A DNA stretch of 64,000 nt from Metabacillus bambusae. Lineage in GTDB: Bacteria; Bacillota; Bacilli; Bacillales; Bacillaceae. Shown in pieces: positions 21,037 to 29,883 of this stretch. The stretch is from positions 1 to 64,000 of the forward strand of contig NZ_JAGDEL010000012.1 in the NCBI RefSeq assembly GCF_017497975.1, read 5' to 3'. How positions within the stretch are numbered: the stretch's first letter is position 1; each line of letters begins with the position of its first letter. Both the position numbers and the translations under genes were made by a program. The notes below the pieces were generated by a model. The model made no database searches. It worked only from the letters and a program-made list of their open reading frames with translations, and had not been told where the DNA came from.

Positions 21037-22155
21037 ATGATAAAAATTAAAACAGTCACGTTGCATCACATCATTCAAACTTTAAAAACTCCTTTTACCT
21101 CTAGCATTGGTCATGTTACCGATCGAGAGAGTATTCTAGTAGAAGTGACAGATCTTGATGGGATAAGTGGATGGGGAGAAGTTGTTGCATTCTCTACTCC
21201 TTGGTATACAGAAGAAACAATTTCTACAGCTTTTCATCTTTTAAAAGATTTATTAATTCCGTTACTAATGAAAGAATCCATTTCACATCCAGATCATCTT
21301 CAACACATATTTCACAATGTAAAGCGTAATTATATGGCAAAAGCTTCACTTGAAGGTGCGATCTGGGATTTATATGCAAAAAAACAAGGCGTATCTTTAG
21401 CGATTGCATTAGACGGTGAAAAGTCTGAAATTGAATGTGGAGTGGTTGTTGGTATATCCTCGATTTCTAAAATGACTGAGCAAATTAGCCAGTATGTAGA
21501 GGATGGGTATAAACGTTTTAAAGTGAAGATTTCCCCTGATCAGGATATTGAGTTAATTGAGGGGATACGAAAAAAATTCCCAAGCCTGCCTTTAATGGCG
21601 GATGCAAATTCTTCCTATTCATTAAATGATATCGACAGACTGAAAGAGCTAGATCAATTTGGGTTAATGATGATTGAACAGCCACTAGCTGCGGATGATA
21701 TTATCGATCATGCGAAGCTCCAACAAAAGCTAACCACCCGTATTTGTTTGGATGAGAGCATTGTAACAAGTGAAGATGCTAGAAAAGCAATCGAACTTGG
21801 GAGCTGCGGAGTCATAAATATTAAACCAGGACGTGTTGGCGGGTTGTCAGAATCAAAAAAAATTCATGATCTTTGTAAAGTTAACAATATTCCGGTATGG
21901 TGTGGTGGTATGCTTGAAACTAGTATATCTCGTGCGCATAATATTGCACTTGCTTCACTTGCAAACTTTTCAATCCCCGGAGATATTTCTTCGTCCTCAA
22001 GGTACTGGGAGGTAGATCTCGTTTACCCAGAAATTAAAGCAGTAGATGGGAAAATAACAGTTCCTAGGGCTGAAGGAATAGGCTTTCATGTGCAAATGGA
22101 CATTGTGAAAAAATATCGGGACTCAGTAACAGTAATTAAAAATTCTTACATTTAG
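21037..22155 (+). CDS. menC: o-Succinylbenzoate synthase MenC
   Basis: Enolase-superfamily dehydratase making o-succinylbenzoate from SHCHC. The catalytic Lys pair is in RFKVKIS; metal ligands appear in ADANSSYS, MIEQPLAADD and ICLDES, and the second Lys in INIKPGRVGG. The WGEVVAFSTPWYTEET block at the N-terminus is typical of the Bacillus MenC/NSAR-like group, so N-acylamino acid racemase side activity is possible. 372 aa. The men context settles the role. No strong ribosome site; coupling to menE is likely. Confidence 0.94.
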   Translation: MIKIKTVTLHHIIQTLKTPFTSSIGHVTDRESILVEVTDLDGISGWGEVVAFSTPWYTEETISTAFHLLKDLLIPLLMKESISHPDHLQHIFHNVKRNYMAKASLEGAIWDLYAKKQGVSLAIALDGEKSEIECGVVVGISSISKMTEQISQYVEDGYKRFKVKISPDQDIELIEGIRKKFPSLPLMADANSSYSLNDIDRLKELDQFGLMMIEQPLAADDIIDHAKLQQKLTTRICLDESIVTSEDARKAIELGSCGVINIKPGRVGGLSESKKIHDLCKVNNIPVWCGGMLETSISRAHNIALASLANFSIPGDISSSSRYWEVDLVYPEIKAVDGKITVPRAEGIGFHVQMDIVKKYRDSVTVIKNSYI

Positions 22156-22334
22156 TTTGAATTATTGAGTAAATTAAAAGTATATTTTTAACTGTGAAAA
22201 TTAAAATATCAGTGTAAACTACAGATTAAAATGCAATTTCTTCAGGTGGTTAAAGGTCAAATTTAACCGTATACTTTTACTGAAAGGAATACTTTCAATA
22301 TGTAAGAATAGTTTCTCTTTCTGCTCAGTATGCA

Positions 22335-22364
22335 ATCCAGCCGTTAAGGCTGGATCTTTTTTTT
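22335..22364 (+). terminator. Terminator after menC
   Basis: Stem ATCCAGCC / GGCTGGAT with a 5-nt loop and T8, 180 nt after the menC stop. It separates the men and mnt operons. Confidence 0.87.
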
Positions 22365-22406
22365 GTCGATATAAAATAGTTGACAATGATGAAGATATGC
22401 ATTAAT

Positions 22407-22425
22407 TTTGTACTAGGGAAACTTT
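22407..22425 (+). promoter_or_regulatory. MntR-like box, distal
   Basis: TTTTGTACTAGGGAAACTTT resembles the MntR operator I remember (near TTTGCCTTAAGGAAAC). The right half (AGGGAAAC) is identical to that of the proximal site at 22536. It lies 155 bp before mntA. Confidence 0.5.
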
Positions 22426-22535
22426 TTTAGATATATAAACAAAAAGTGCAATAAACTAAAATAGTGGCACATATACTAAAAAAGTTACATAAATTATTTC
22501 AATTACAATAGTTGAAAAAATTTTTTACAATAAAA

Positions 22536-22551
22536 GTTGCCTTAGGGAAAC
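22536..22551 (+). promoter_or_regulatory. MntR-like box over the mntA transcription start
   Basis: GTTGCCTTAGGGAAAC is near-palindromic (GTT.CC / GGG.AAC). A TACAAT -10 at 22526-22531 lies directly upstream, so the box would cover the start of transcription. That is the expected place for manganese-dependent repression by MntR. Confidence 0.65.
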
Positions 22552-22580
22552 ATCTTAAAGAATGAATGGAGGAGAAAAGG

Positions 22581-23507
22581 ATGAAAAAGTGGTTTGCAAG
22601 TGTAGTAGCATTAGTAGCTATTTGCTTATTAGCAGCATGTGGTAGTGACCAAACAAATGGTGAAGTAAAAGACAAAGTTCATGTGACAACAACAACAGGT
22701 CAAGTTGCAGATGCTGTAAAGAGCATCGGTGGTGATAAAGTAGAGGTTGTTTCTTTAATGGGTCCTGGTGTTGATCCTCATCTTTATCAAGCTTCCCAGG
22801 GGGACATTCAAAAGTTAAATAAAGCAGACATCATTTTTTATAGTGGGCTTCATTTAGAAGGTAAAATGGGTGAAATTTTTGAAAAGATGGCTGATGATAA
22901 ACCAACTGTGGCAGTTGCAGATTCCATACCAGAAAGTAAGTTGTTAAATGCAGATGGTTCAACATCATCACATGATCCACATGTATGGTTCGATATTCAA
23001 GCTTGGCTCTATGTCGTTGATTCAATTGAACAAGAGCTTACAAAACTTTCACCAGAGAATGAAAAACTGTTTAAAGAAAATGCATTAGCTTACAAAAAAG
23101 AGCTAGAAGAAATGGATCGATATGCAAAAGAACAAATTAAATTGATTCCAGAAGAAAGTCGAGTACTTGTCACTGCTCATGATGCCTTTAAATATTTCGG
23201 TCAGGCATATGGACTTGAAGTGATGGGATTACAGGGATTAAGTACAGATTCAGAATATGGATTAAAAGATGTTCAAGCACTAGTTGACACATTAGTAAAT
23301 CGTAACATTAAAGCTGTATTTATAGAGAGTAGTATTTCGGAAAGATCGATTAATGCAGTTGTTGAAGGTGCTCAGAAACAAAACCATCAAGTTGTCATCG
23401 GTGGAGAGTTATTCTCAGATGCAATGGGTGAGGAAGGAACTGATGAGGGAACATATATCGGTATGTTTAAGCACAATGTTGATACGATTGTTTCATCTTT
23501 AAAATAG
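22581..23507 (+). CDS. mntA: Manganese ABC transporter substrate-binding lipoprotein MntA
   Basis: Cluster A-I metal-binding lipoprotein. The signal peptide ends in lipobox LLAAC with Cys20. Metal ligands expected for the family are in GVDPHLYQ, SHDPHVWFD, ESSIS and a late Asp. Mature protein about 289 aa. ATG 22581 has GGAGGAG 6 nt upstream; the frame is open 5 codons earlier without a site. The stop codon TAG is a product of a mobile element: TA belongs to the target duplication and G is the first base of the element at 23507. The ancestral stop was evidently TAA. Confidence 0.93.
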   Translation: MKKWFASVVALVAICLLAACGSDQTNGEVKDKVHVTTTTGQVADAVKSIGGDKVEVVSLMGPGVDPHLYQASQGDIQKLNKADIIFYSGLHLEGKMGEIFEKMADDKPTVAVADSIPESKLLNADGSTSSHDPHVWFDIQAWLYVVDSIEQELTKLSPENEKLFKENALAYKKELEEMDRYAKEQIKLIPEESRVLVTAHDAFKYFGQAYGLEVMGLQGLSTDSEYGLKDVQALVDTLVNRNIKAVFIESSISERSINAVVEGAQKQNHQVVIGGELFSDAMGEEGTDEGTYIGMFKHNVDTIVSSLK

Positions 23508-23691
23508 GTTCTGTTAAAGCTGATTGTTGTTTTTTTGAGCTATGTTGATTGGAGAGAAAGGCGTGACGACTCCTGTGGGAAAAGCGAGTCAAAGGGAGAC
23601 CCCACAGGCGTAAGGCGCCGAGGAGGCTCCCGGACCGCCCGCGGAAAGCGAACGCCTCTCACTGCAATCAACAGTCAAGTTTAACAGAGCT
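23507..23691 (+). mobile_element. MITE-like element between mntA and mntB
   Basis: 185-bp element with imperfect terminal inverted repeats: left GGTTCTGTTAAAGCTGATTG, right end reverse-complemented AGCTCTGTTAAACTTGACTG. It is flanked by perfect 8-bp direct repeats TTAAAATA at 23499-23506 and 23692-23699. The GC-rich core (ACTCCTGTGGGA ... GCGGAAAGCGAACGCC ... CTGCAATCAAC) is shared with the elements at 39225, 41532 and 44627, although its outer ends differ from theirs. No ORF. It lies inside the mnt operon without an obvious terminator. Confidence 0.85.
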
Positions 23692-23736
23692 TTAAAATAA
23701 GGAATGAGAAAGCAAAATTAAGGGTGGTGTTCTATA

Positions 23737-24486
23737 ATGATTCCTGTTCAAGTAGAGAATTTAACGATAGCTTATCACCAAAAACCTGTCTTGCAGGAGG
23801 TAAGCTTTGAAGTTCCTGAGGGTAAGTTGATTGGGATTATCGGACCAAATGGTGCAGGGAAATCAACATTAATTAAGGGTATTTTAGGATTAATCCCAAC
23901 GGCCTCAGGTGAAGTTACGATATATGGAAAAACATATAATAAGCAACGTAAACTTGTTGGCTATGTTCCCCAACGTGGTTCTGTTGATTGGGACTTTCCA
24001 ACAAATGCATTAGATGTTGTGTTAATGGGGAGATATGGTCATATTGGTTGGTTGAAACGACCGCGTAAAAAGGATTTAGTGTTTGCGAAGGAATGTCTTG
24101 ATAAAGTAGGGATGCTGGAGTATGGAAATCGCCAAATAAGTGAGCTATCAGGTGGGCAACAGCAGCGTGTTTTCTTAGCAAGAGCTCTTGCACAAGATGC
24201 AGATGTGTATTTTATGGATGAACCATTTGTAGGTGTTGATGCTGCGACGGAAAAAGCGATTATTGCTTTGCTAAACGAGCTTAAGGCAAAAGGTAAGACA
24301 GTTCTTGTTGTTCATCATGACTTACAAACCGTTAAGGAATATTTTGATTGGGTTTTGCTTTTAAATATGAGAAAGATTGCCTTCGGACCAACGAAAGAGA
24401 TATTTACGATCGAGAATTTACAAAAAACGTACGGTGGGAAACTTACGTTTTTACAGGATCAATCTGTGTTGATTGAGGAGACATGA
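23737..24486 (+). CDS. mntB: Manganese ABC transporter ATP-binding protein MntB
   Basis: ABC ATPase energising manganese uptake. Walker [10 protein letters not shown] near residue 37, Q-loop in VGYVPQRG, signature [17 protein letters not shown], Walker [14 protein letters not shown] and H-loop VVHHD. 249 aa. The ribosome site (AGGGTGGTG) is 9 nt from ATG 23737. Downstream of the inserted element; the operon otherwise continues. Confidence 0.93.
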   Translation: MIPVQVENLTIAYHQKPVLQEVSFEVPEGKLIGIIGPNGAGKSTLIKGILGLIPTASGEVTIYGKTYNKQRKLVGYVPQRGSVDWDFPTNALDVVLMGRYGHIGWLKRPRKKDLVFAKECLDKVGMLEYGNRQISELSGGQQQRVFLARALAQDADVYFMDEPFVGVDAATEKAIIALLNELKAKGKTVLVVHHDLQTVKEYFDWVLLLNMRKIAFGPTKEIFTIENLQKTYGGKLTFLQDQSVLIEET

Positions 24487-24502
24487 TAGGGGTGAAGTAA
24501 AA

Positions 24503-25819
24503 ATGCTTGAAGCAATTCTTTTACAACTTCAAAATCCAAATACACAATGGGTATTAATTGGTACAATGCTTCTAGGTATTGCAAGTGGTGTAGTTGGAAG
24601 CTTTACCTTGTTAAGAAAGCAAAGTTTAATCGGTGATGCGATGGCACATTCAGCATTACCAGGGGTTTGTATCGCATTTCTTTTGTATGGATCGAAATCA
24701 TTAATTTGGTTTTTAATTGGAGCTGCAATTGCGGGCCTTGTCTCATCCTTTTTCATACAAATGATTATTAATCACTCTCGAATAAAGGAGGATTCAGCAT
24801 TAGGAATCATTATTTCCGTTTTCTTTGGTTTTGGGATTGTTCTGTTAACATATATTCAGCACAATGGAGCGGGAAACCAAAGTGGATTGGATGACTTTAT
24901 TTTTGGGCAGGCAGCTTCCATGGTTGCTGCAGACGTTCGCTTAATTTCGATCATTGCCTTTATTTTGATTACAATTACAGCCGTTTTTTATAAAGAGTTT
25001 AAATTATTAACCTTCGATCCTCAGTTTGCAAAAGGGATTGGTATTCCTGCAAAATTTTTTAACAGTTTGTTGCTTTTACTTATTGTTTGCTCAGTCGTCA
25101 TTGGACTACAAACTGTTGGGGTTGTTTTAATGGCAGCTATGCTTATCACACCTGCAATTAGTGCGAGGTATTGGACAAATAAGCTTAGCTACATGATTAT
25201 TATTTCAGGTGTCATTGGAGGGCTTTCTGGTGTTACGGGGACTTTGCTTAGTACGATCACAGAGGGTATGGCAACAGGCCCCCTTATTATCATTTCAGCA
25301 ACCTTAATGTTCCTTTTTTCGCTCATTTTTGCCCCGAAAAGAGGATTACTTGCCAAGGCATTGAAACAACTTTCCTTACGAAAGAAAACGGCAGTTGAAC
25401 AAATATTATTGAGCTTTTATGATCTTACTGAAAGTGGGAATTATCAAGGAATAACGGATAAACAGCTTCTTCAAAAGAGAAAAGTGTCAACTAGGCTTTA
25501 TCAATATGCAAATGATGTCTTACAAAAGAAAGAGTATATTACGAAATTAATTGATGGGAAATGGATGCTAACAGAACAAGGGATAGAAGCTGGCTATGAG
25601 CTTGTTTTGAATCAACGATTATTTGAAATGTATTTAATGCACGAAATGGAGTTTGCTTATTTAAAGCTTAAAACGAAGGATGACCTAAATCTAAGTTCTA
25701 TTTCTATGGAAGTAAAAAATCGGCTTTTTAACTTATTAACATTACACGATCGAACACCTTTGTTAATGCCAAAATCATCTAGTGCTGAAGATAGGAGGAT
25801 GATGATTAATGACTTATGA
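24503..25819 (+). CDS. mntC: Manganese ABC transporter permease MntC with C-terminal DtxR-like domain
   Basis: ABC-3 family permease of about eight or nine membrane segments (residues 1-280, e.g. GDAMAHSALPGVCIAFLL), followed by a cytoplasmic extension of about 150 aa. The extension resembles the DNA-binding half of DtxR/MntR regulators: VEQILLSFYDLTESG, a helix pair and MLTEQGIEAGYELVLNQR. 438 aa, matching the long MntC of bacilli. ATG 24503 is chosen because AGGGGTGA lies 7 nt upstream. It overlaps mntD by 11 nt. Confidence 0.9.
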   Translation: MLEAILLQLQNPNTQWVLIGTMLLGIASGVVGSFTLLRKQSLIGDAMAHSALPGVCIAFLLYGSKSLIWFLIGAAIAGLVSSFFIQMIINHSRIKEDSALGIIISVFFGFGIVLLTYIQHNGAGNQSGLDDFIFGQAASMVAADVRLISIIAFILITITAVFYKEFKLLTFDPQFAKGIGIPAKFFNSLLLLLIVCSVVIGLQTVGVVLMAAMLITPAISARYWTNKLSYMIIISGVIGGLSGVTGTLLSTITEGMATGPLIIISATLMFLFSLIFAPKRGLLAKALKQLSLRKKTAVEQILLSFYDLTESGNYQGITDKQLLQKRKVSTRLYQYANDVLQKKEYITKLIDGKWMLTEQGIEAGYELVLNQRLFEMYLMHEMEFAYLKLKTKDDLNLSSISMEVKNRLFNLLTLHDRTPLLMPKSSSAEDRRMMINDL

Positions 25820-26711
25820 TGCTTGGATCATCGTTACAGGATCATTAGTTTCTATTACTTGTGCGATGATTGGATGTTTTTTAGTTTTACGTAAAATGGC
25901 GATGTTAGCGGATGCGATTTCTCATACAGTATTATTAGGAATTGTCGGTGGTTTTTTAATTACTCGTAGTTTAGAGGGACCTTCGTTATTAATTGGTGCT
26001 GTAGTTGTAGGACTTTTAACGGCATTACTTGTGCAAGTGCTAAGTGGTAAGGGGGTTCAAGCAGATGCCGCAATTGGTGTTGTCTTTACGTCGCTTTTTG
26101 CAGTTGGTGTTATCCTCTTATCGGTGTTTGCAGGCAACATCCATTTAGATGTTGATCATGCTTTAATGGGAGAAATTACGTTTATTCCTTGGGATACATT
26201 AGAGTGGAACGGGATGGATTTAGGACCAAAAGCAGTTTGGTTATTATCCTTCGTTTTTCTAGTTAATTTACTAATCATTGTCCTCTTTTATAAAGAATTT
26301 AAGATAAGCTCCTTTGACCCGGAGATGGCTGTGGCAATAGGGATACCTGTTTTATTCATTCATTATTTACAAATGGGGATGCTCTCCATTACTACAGTTG
26401 CTTCATTTGACAGTGTAGGTGCGATATTGGTTGTTGCGATGTTAATTGTTCCTGCATCAACTGCATATTTGTTAACAGATAAGCTGCTTTATATGTTATT
26501 TATAAGTGCAGGAATCGGAGTGGTTTCTGCGATAGGTGGTTATTACATGGCTACTTTATTAAATGTTTCAATTGCTGGTGCAATGGCAACCTCTACAGGA
26601 ATATTGTTTGGGTTTGCATTTTTATTCTCTCCAAAGCATGGATTACTTGCTAAGAAACGCGCACAGCAAAAGCTTTCTAAAATAAGTAGTGGCCAAAGTT
26701 TAAGTAGTTAA
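25809..26711 (+). CDS. mntD: Manganese ABC transporter permease MntD
   Basis: ABC-3 family permease, 300 aa, about eight hydrophobic segments. MLADAISHTVLLGIVGGFL and ASFDSVGAILVVAMLIVPA are the family landmarks. It pairs with MntC as a heterodimeric channel. AGGAGG lies 9 nt before ATG 25809, inside the mntC end. A terminator follows at once. Confidence 0.93.
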   Translation: MTYDAWIIVTGSLVSITCAMIGCFLVLRKMAMLADAISHTVLLGIVGGFLITRSLEGPSLLIGAVVVGLLTALLVQVLSGKGVQADAAIGVVFTSLFAVGVILLSVFAGNIHLDVDHALMGEITFIPWDTLEWNGMDLGPKAVWLLSFVFLVNLLIIVLFYKEFKISSFDPEMAVAIGIPVLFIHYLQMGMLSITTVASFDSVGAILVVAMLIVPASTAYLLTDKLLYMLFISAGIGVVSAIGGYYMATLLNVSIAGAMATSTGILFGFAFLFSPKHGLLAKKRAQQKLSKISSGQSLSS

Positions 26712-26715
26712 ATTT

Positions 26716-26745
26716 AAGGCTGACACAATAAAAATGTCAGCCTAT
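26716..26745 (+). terminator. Terminator after mntD (bidirectional)
   Basis: AGGCTGACA / TGTCAGCCT stem with an A-rich 9-nt loop. It ends mntABCD and can also end the convergent small gene at 26752. Confidence 0.75.
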
Positions 26746-26751
26746 TTGAAG

Positions 26752-26940
26752 TTACTCCATCAAACCATACTCTATGGCACTATTAGCCACAAGTCCATCT
26801 ACATCATGGGGAAGGTCATCTAATGATCCAAATTCATAATCCCATAAGTTTGTAAAGGAATTGACGTACATTGGAAATGAGTCAGCACTCGAATTTTTCA
26901 CATCGCTACGAAACGAATTAAGTAAGCTTTCCTTCAACAT
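26752..26940 (-). CDS. Small protein of unknown function downstream of a Fur-like box
   Basis: 62-aa acidic protein without Cys, signal peptide or membrane segment. It starts MLKESLLNSFRSDV and contains NLWDYEFGSLDDLPHDVD. I do not recognise the family. A strong ribosome site (AAGGGGG, 5 nt before ATG) and a terminator support it as a real gene. A 14/15 match to the Fur 7-1-7 site lies 73 bp upstream of the start, which suggests iron control. It is convergent with mntD. Confidence 0.65.
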   Translation of the reverse strand: MLKESLLNSFRSDVKNSSADSFPMYVNSFTNLWDYEFGSLDDLPHDVDGLVANSAIEYGLME

Positions 26941-27012
26941 GATTACCCCCTTAGGATTTCTATAGATAGTTTGTGAAAAATAAGAAAAAATATGTAACCT
27001 TTTGAATAAAAA

Positions 27013-27027
27013 TGAAAATCATTATCA
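27013..27027 (-). promoter_or_regulatory. Fur-like box
   Basis: TGAAAATCATTATCA matches the 7-1-7 Fur core TGATAATNATTATCA at 14 of 15 positions counting N. The nearest start codon downstream is the 62-aa gene on the reverse strand (26940). PerR shares this core, so PerR is an alternative. Confidence 0.6.
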
Positions 27028-27030
27028 ATA

Positions 27031-27068
27031 ATAAAAAGGGATGAACGAGTAGTTGCAGCTACTCGTTC
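27031..27068 (-). terminator. Terminator of the DUF1540 gene
   Basis: Reverse-strand stem GAACGAGTAG / CTACTCGTTC with a 6-nt loop, then ATCCC and a T-run, 10 nt after the stop at 27079. Confidence 0.85.
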
Positions 27069-27078
27069 AAGGTTGAGC

Positions 27079-27237
27079 TTAAGCTTCAGATGGTTCGAAC
27101 GTTTTGCAATCAGTTTCTTTGCTGTTGCTAGCTTGCTCTCCCGTATGACTAACTACATAGATTGCATCAGCTTTACACTTGTTGCCTTTTGCCCAATAAT
27201 TACAGTTATTCACTTCACATAATACATCTTGTGCCAT
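27079..27237 (-). CDS. DUF1540 small Cys-rich protein
   Basis: 52-aa protein with four Cys in the DUF1540 pattern: CEVNNCNYWAKGNKC, then an Ile-Val strand and ETDCKTFEP. Such proteins look like small metal-binding (probably zinc) domains, and their function is unknown. AAGGAGG lies upstream of ATG 27237 and a terminator follows. The neighbours are metal-transport genes and a cytochrome oxidase, which fits metal binding but proves nothing. Confidence 0.85.
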   Translation of the reverse strand: MAQDVLCEVNNCNYWAKGNKCKADAIYVVSHTGEQASNSKETDCKTFEPSEA

Positions 27238-27356
27238 GTATAAAACCTCCTTACTTAAAATGAGTTACATCATTAGTCTGCCATTTTCTACGTGTTTCAT
27301 ACCCATTTGTGTAGTGAAAGTAACATGAAAAACGTCGCGATATGCGACGTTGAATT

Positions 27357-28397
27357 TTAAGATTCATTTTGCTTCATATAACGCTTATCCTTCATAAATA
27401 GCTTCCAAAAGTAAACAAACCCTGGAAATAGAATGAGGAATCCGACAATATAAGTGATAAATAAAGCTCTAAATGTATTTGGATGAGTAAATCCAGATTG
27501 AATTGTCACATCAGGATAAATCATGTACGGTAAATGTGCTCTGCCATAAGCAAAGCTTGCAAGTAAATATTGAATTGTCACTGCAATAACAGCTAACCTT
27601 GGTCGACCAATACGGTGGTTATGTTTAGCGGATGGTAAAAATAATGCTGTTCCTGCAATAAAAAATGAAACAACTGAACCAATTAGATAAGGCATATAAT
27701 CTAACATATTTGTATAAAGCCAATTCGCTTCATTTTTCAATGTTAGCATAATGAATATTGCCATGATCAAAGAAATTGGACCAAGAATAAGTGCATCACG
27801 TCGATAAACTCGGTATGCTTCTAATTCATCTGCAACATTTGAATAATCTGCAAGTAATAAAGAGGATAGGAAAAGGGTACTACTTACTGCAAATCCGATA
27901 AAGGCATATGTATTCGGGCTAGTTAACAAAGCATCAAATTTTAATTGATGAACATCGTTGATAACTTCAATATAACCACCGTGAGTAATTGGAAGCACTA
28001 GCATCAATAAAGCGGGAATAATAAAGCCTGAGATTCCAGAAACATATGTTAAAGCTTTTTCATAATCCTTTGCTACATGGGAAAATACTAAAAATCCACT
28101 TCGTAATGCAAGTAAAATTAAAATAAAGCTTCCCGGCAAAAGTAAAACCGTCCCAAGAATAAATGTTGCCCCAGGAAAAAAGCTAACGAGCGCAATGACG
28201 ATTGCTACAATAAATACATTGGTTACCTCCCAAGTTGGTGAGAGATAACGATTTGCGATATTTGTTGCATTTGTCTTTTCTTTATTTATATAAATCATTG
28301 ACCAGAAACCCGCGCCAAAATCCATTGTTGCCATTACGGCATAAATAAAAACAAAGCCCCATAATACCGTAATGGCCAGTAATGAATCTGCTGTCAT
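27357..28397 (-). CDS. ythB: Cytochrome bd-type oxidase subunit II (YthB type)
   Basis: 346-aa membrane protein with about nine helices, of the CydB family: TVLWGFVFIYAVMATMDFG at the N-terminus and GAGFWSMIYINKEKTNATN, the conserved second loop. It pairs with the YthA-type subunit 24 nt upstream to form a quinol oxidase. ATG 28397 follows AGAAGGTG with 8 nt of spacing. This short-loop type is commonly called the bb' or cyanide-insensitive oxidase. Confidence 0.9.
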   Translation of the reverse strand: MTADSLLAITVLWGFVFIYAVMATMDFGAGFWSMIYINKEKTNATNIANRYLSPTWEVTNVFIVAIVIALVSFFPGATFILGTVLLLPGSFILILLALRSGFLVFSHVAKDYEKALTYVSGISGFIIPALLMLVLPITHGGYIEVINDVHQLKFDALLTSPNTYAFIGFAVSSTLFLSSLLLADYSNVADELEAYRVYRRDALILGPISLIMAIFIMLTLKNEANWLYTNMLDYMPYLIGSVVSFFIAGTALFLPSAKHNHRIGRPRLAVIAVTIQYLLASFAYGRAHLPYMIYPDVTIQSGFTHPNTFRALFITYIVGFLILFPGFVYFWKLFMKDKRYMKQNES

Positions 28398-28421
28398 ATT
28401 GATTCACACCTTCTCTTTAGA

Positions 28422-29777
28422 TTAATAAACACTCATACTTCCATTAGGAGGTAAATCACCATCAAGTTCGTTTTCAACTGGATGTCTTTTAAAGTAATAT
28501 TTAAGGACAAGTAAAACTGCCACCCCTAAAATCACATAAATCAATGTGAATAGAATAAATAACACGCCAATTTGGGTTGATCCTGTGACAACATCAGCTG
28601 TTTTTAAAATTCGGTAAATAACCCATGGCTGTCTCCCTGTACAAGCAAAAATCCAGCCAAACTCAATTGAAAGGAGTGATAGTGGTCCTGCGATTACAAA
28701 GGCAAACATAATAGGCTTTGGAAAGTGTGTTTTTTTCAAAAGCTTATTCCAAACAAATCCAACCATCGATAAAAAGATTAAAAAACTTCCAATTAATACC
28801 ATTCCATTGAAAAGGGTGTGAACAAATAAGGGAGGCCAATATTCTTCAGGGAAATCATTCAATCCGATTACTTTTGTTTCGAAGCTATTACCTGCTAAAA
28901 AGCTAAGGGCCCAAGGTATTTCAATCCCGTATTTAATTTCTTGCGTTTCCTTATCAGTAAAGCCGCCGATTGCAAGTGGTGCATAATCTTGTGTTTCGAA
29001 TAATCCTTCAGCAGCTGCAAGCTTCTCAGGCTGATATTCATGCAGCATTTGTGCAGATTCATGTCCATTTAATGCAGTTAAAAGTGAAAAGATCCCTCCA
29101 ATAGCAAGGCTTAGCATAAGAGCTTTACGATGGAAGCTGAATACTCGTTGGTTTTTTCTGTTTTTTAGCATTTTAAAGGCAGAAATTGTACAGATGATAA
29201 AGGCACCAGTCATATATGCTGATACGGCAACATGTGCAGCGGAAATGAAGAAGCTGGGGTTAAAGAATGCAGCCCAAGGATCAACATCAACTATTTCACC
29301 ATTTTCAATCCGAAAACCAGCAGGAGTACCTTCAAAGGCATGGACATTCGTAATTAATACAGCTGATGCACTAGCACCTAATAACACAAGAGATACACTT
29401 AAAATCCTCATTTTTGGAGAAATCCGATCAGCTGCATACACATAAATCGACATAAACAATGCTTCTATAAAAAACGCATAGATTTCGATTTGAAATGGTA
29501 AAGCCATTACTTTCCCGATCACTTCCATAAAGCCAGGCCACAATAATGCAAGTTGAACACCCGCAATTGTTCCGGTGGGTATAGCTACACCAAGTAAAAC
29601 TGCTTGACCCTTCGTCCATCGCTTCGCCATAATTGCATAGTCATGATCTTTCGTTTTTTGATAAAGAAGCTCTGCACACAAGATCATTAACGGTAGGCCA
29701 ACACCTAATGTGGCAAAAATGATGTGAAAGCCCATCGTGGTCCCAAAGAGTGAACGTGCCAATACTAAATCATCCAT
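28422..29777 (-). CDS. ythA: Cytochrome bd-type quinol oxidase subunit I (YthA type)
   Basis: CydA-family catalytic subunit, 451 aa, about nine helices. Heme-ligand regions are visible: GFHIIFATLGVG (His near 18) and SAAHVAVSAYMTGAF (His near 184). GRQPWVIYRILKT is the conserved quinol-side motif. The Q-loop is short, as in cyanide-insensitive oxidases. I prefer ATG 29777 to TTG 29780 for spacing from AAGGCGGA. It accepts menaquinol, whose synthesis genes lie 7 kb upstream. Confidence 0.92.
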   Translation of the reverse strand: MDDLVLARSLFGTTMGFHIIFATLGVGLPLMILCAELLYQKTKDHDYAIMAKRWTKGQAVLLGVAIPTGTIAGVQLALLWPGFMEVIGKVMALPFQIEIYAFFIEALFMSIYVYAADRISPKMRILSVSLVLLGASASAVLITNVHAFEGTPAGFRIENGEIVDVDPWAAFFNPSFFISAAHVAVSAYMTGAFIICTISAFKMLKNRKNQRVFSFHRKALMLSLAIGGIFSLLTALNGHESAQMLHEYQPEKLAAAEGLFETQDYAPLAIGGFTDKETQEIKYGIEIPWALSFLAGNSFETKVIGLNDFPEEYWPPLFVHTLFNGMVLIGSFLIFLSMVGFVWNKLLKKTHFPKPIMFAFVIAGPLSLLSIEFGWIFACTGRQPWVIYRILKTADVVTGSTQIGVLFILFTLIYVILGVAVLLVLKYYFKRHPVENELDGDLPPNGSMSVY

Positions 29778-29883
29778 CAAGATCCGCCTTTCTATTTCTT
29801 ACCTATGTAAGCACACTTAGTGTCCACTATTTTCTAGATAATATTCTTTTTTCCTATTTTGGGAAAAACCAGCTTATGAATAA

